The position numbers were made by a program, and so were the translations under genes. Source: Emiliania huxleyi CCMP1516 (taxonomy: Eukaryota; Haptophyta; Isochrysidales; Noelaerhabdaceae). Taken from it: DNA of 40,708 bases. The notes under the pieces were generated by a model that ran no database searches, was not told where the DNA came from, and saw only the letters and a list, made by a program, of their open reading frames with translations. Location: assembly GCF_000372725.1 (NCBI RefSeq), contig NW_005199036.1:51599-92306 (forward strand), read 5' to 3'. Shown piece by piece: positions 38,786 through 40,708 of this stretch. Every line of letters begins with the position of its first letter. Within the stretch, counting starts at the first letter, position 1.

Positions 38786-40708
38786 ATGTTGCTTCAGCTT
38801 CCCGCGGACATCCAGCAGCTCGTCTTCAAGCAGCCCGGCCTCGGCCCGCGCGAGCTGGCCTCCCTGGAGGCGACGAGCCGCGCCGTGCGCGCGTTGATCG
38901 ACGAGGACGTCTGGCGGCAGGCGTTCCTGCAGTCATGCAGACACAACGCACTCGGCCACCCTTCATCATTCAAGGTCGAGTTCAAGCGGCGGTCGACGTG
39001 GAGCCGCCGGTGGAAGACGCTGCCGGACTGCGCCCCCGGGACGGTCGGCGCCAGCGCGCCGCTGCCGCTGCAGGCTGCGGCTCGGCTCTGCTCGGTGCGG
39101 GCGCCGCAGAAGCTGCGCCGCTTTGCACTCAAGGTCATCGCGTCGCTTCCGCAAGCGCACCCGCCCAAGGCGGAGGTGCTCGTGGTGGACGGGTCGGGCC
39201 GCGAGCCCGGCTCCTTTCCGACCATCTCCGCCGCGCTCCGCTGCGCCAAGCCCTACGACCGCGTGCTGATTAGGAGCGGGCGGTACGAGGAGCGGCTCGC
39301 GATTGACAAGGCGAGCGCCGCCCCTCCCCCACTCCCCAGCCTCCCGCCCCGCCTCCCGCACGTCCGACTCCGACCCTCCTCCGCGCGCCGCAGCCCGTCG
39401 AGCTCGTCGGCGAGGACCCCGCCGGCAGCGTCGTCCTCGTCGGAGTGAACGGCCCCGCAGTCGAGGCGTCGAGCCGCATCCCTTGCCGCGTCGCCAAGCT
39501 GACGATCCAGCAGCAGTCGCGGCACGCGGCGCCGGCCATGTCGGGCGCGGTGATCGCCAAGGGGGGCGCGACCCTCGTGCTCGAGGAGTGCGTCGTCTCC
39601 TCCCAGACGGGCCACTGTGTCGTGGTGCAGGGCCTGTCGACAAACGCGTACGTGCTGCACAACCACATCTCGCGCGGCAAGGGGGTGGGGGTGCTCGTGT
39701 GCGACTACGGCAAGGGCGTCGTCGAGGACAACGAGATCTCGCACAACGGCCGCGCCGGCGTCGCCATCCTCTCTTGCGCAGACCCCCAGGTGGCAGCCAG
39801 TCCTCACCCTCGCCTCCCCCAACCCCCCTAAGCCATCCCCACCCCCTAAGTCACCCCCCCTTCTTGCGCCGGCAGGTCCGCTCCAACAAGATCCACGCCG
39901 GCCTCGACTCGGGCGTCCTCGTGTCCGAAAAGGGCCGCGGGCGCGTCGAGGCGCACGACGCCGCCCACACCCAACCCCACACCCGCCGACCCGTCCGCGT
40001 GCCATCGCGCCCTCCTCCCGCCCTCCTCCCGCCCTCCTCCCGCCCTCCTCCCGCCCTCCTCCCGCCCTCCTCCCTCGCCACAGCCCACCCCACGCCCCTC
40101 CGCCACACACGCTTCCGGATCCCACGCCAGGCGAACGACATCTTCGCGAACCGCCGCGCCGGCGTCGCTATCCTCAAGGACGGCGAGCCCCTCGTCCTCT
40201 CCAACCGCATCCACGACGGTCGCGACTCCGGCGTCCTCGTCTGCGAAAACGGGCAGGGCCTCGTCAAGGACAACGAGATCTTCGCCAACCAGATGGCGGG
40301 CATCGCCATCGGCCGCGGCGGCGCCTCGCGCGTGACCGGCAACACGATCCGCGACTCCAACGGCGGCTCGCTCTGCCTCTCGATGCACTCGCGCGGCGTC
40401 ATCTCCGCCAACGTGATCCAGCTCGACGGCCGGGCGACGATGCAGGTTCCAGAGGACATCCTGCCGGGCGTGCGGCAGCAGAACACGCTGCTCTTCACCG
40501 CGCCCGACGGCGCCGCCGCGCCCGCCGCCGCCTCGCCGACTCCGACCCCGGACTCGGAGCCAGACCCGGACGCCTCGTGCGAGCTGCGCCAGGTGCCGGC
40601 GGCGGGGGCCGCGCCACGGTCCCCCCTCTCCCCCTCCCGCCCCTCCCCCAGACCTCACCCCCTCCCTCGCTCACCTACCTGCAGGCGCTGGTCAACTTCC
40701 CGCCGCCC
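38786..40708 (+). CDS. F-box protein with parallel beta-helix repeats (FBXO10/11-like), partial
   Basis: The ATG at 38786 opens an F-box (LPADIQQLVFKQPGLGPREL, then TSRAVRALIDEDVWRQAF). A pectate-lyase-like right-handed beta-helix follows: TISAALRCAKPYDRVLIRSG, LHNHISRGKGVGVLVCDYGK, VEDNEISHNGRAGVAIL, SNRIHDGRDSGVLVCENGQG and KDNEIFANQMAGIAIGRGGA. This is the layout of FBXO10/FBXO11, substrate receptors of SCF ubiquitin ligases. The F-box would bind Skp1 and the helix the substrate. Introns: 39311-39393 (GC-AG), 39790-39875 (GT-AG), 39951-40130 (GC-AG, with an 11-bp minisatellite) and 40593-40684 (GT-AG). The gene runs off the right edge, so the C-terminus is missing. FBXO11 also has a UBR zinc finger after the helix, which would lie outside the window. 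Confidence 0.88.
40010..40076. repeat. 11-bp CCCTCCTCCCG minisatellite in an F-box gene intron
   Basis: About six copies of CCCTCCTCCCG in the 180-nt intron 39951-40130. The intron begins GCGCACGACGCC, and the next exon begins GCGAACGACATC, so nine of the first twelve bases agree. Confidence 0.85.

Overview
The window is nuclear DNA from a unicellular eukaryotic alga. It is very GC-rich, with strongly GC-ending codons. It has many short introns, organelle-type presequences and eukaryote-only genes: TRM5, an RCC1-HECT ligase, a homeodomain protein, an F-box beta-helix protein and a PPR protein. A haptophyte is my best guess because of the GC content, the many GC-AG introns and the repeat load. 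A pelagophyte or dinoflagellate is not excluded. Intron positions were placed by eye, so exon borders may be off by a few bases.

Layout. 1-1800: repeats with no convincing gene. 1946-4193 (+): J-like/PPR protein. 4441-7134 (-): HflX-type GTPase. 7242-8663 (+): single-exon LINE ORF1-like protein, followed by an (AC)n tract and a foldback repeat (8961-9830). 9964-11113 (+): GH54 arabinofuranosidase. 11618-12215 (-): C-terminal part of a TIR-like module. 12825-14189 (-): secreted or anchored low-complexity Cys-rich protein. 14290-18238 (+): RCC1-HECT ubiquitin ligase. 19006-21484 (-): ThDP enzyme. 21823-22563 (-): small mitochondrial-type protein. 22914-25018 (+): conserved protein of unknown function. 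25902-28914 (-): TRM5. 29994-30623 (+): Tudor/Agenet-like ORF. 31878-32010 (+): RecQ-like fragment. 33011-33953 (+): homeodomain protein. About 34197-36684 (+): unknown protein with tandemly duplicated exons. 36685-38785: repeats. 38786 to the end (+): FBXO10/11-like protein, cut by the window edge.

The genes do not form a pathway. They are unrelated housekeeping and regulatory genes, often in divergent pairs sharing about 100-350 bp (7134/7242, 14189/14290, 22563/22914).

The outstanding feature is the intron population. Many introns are about 65-80 nt, often close to 72. Most begin with GC rather than GT. Very often they begin with a copy of the first bases of the exon that follows them: 2-5 bases in many cases, and 20-39 nearly identical bases in the clearest ones. 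Behind the copied stretch lies filler such as TAGACACTTCC repeats, GGACATGTCC palindromes, GTGAACAG motifs, minisatellites and, once, telomeric TTAGGG repeats. This looks like recent intron gain by local duplication plus filler at AG|G sites. It is the best candidate here for an undescribed process.
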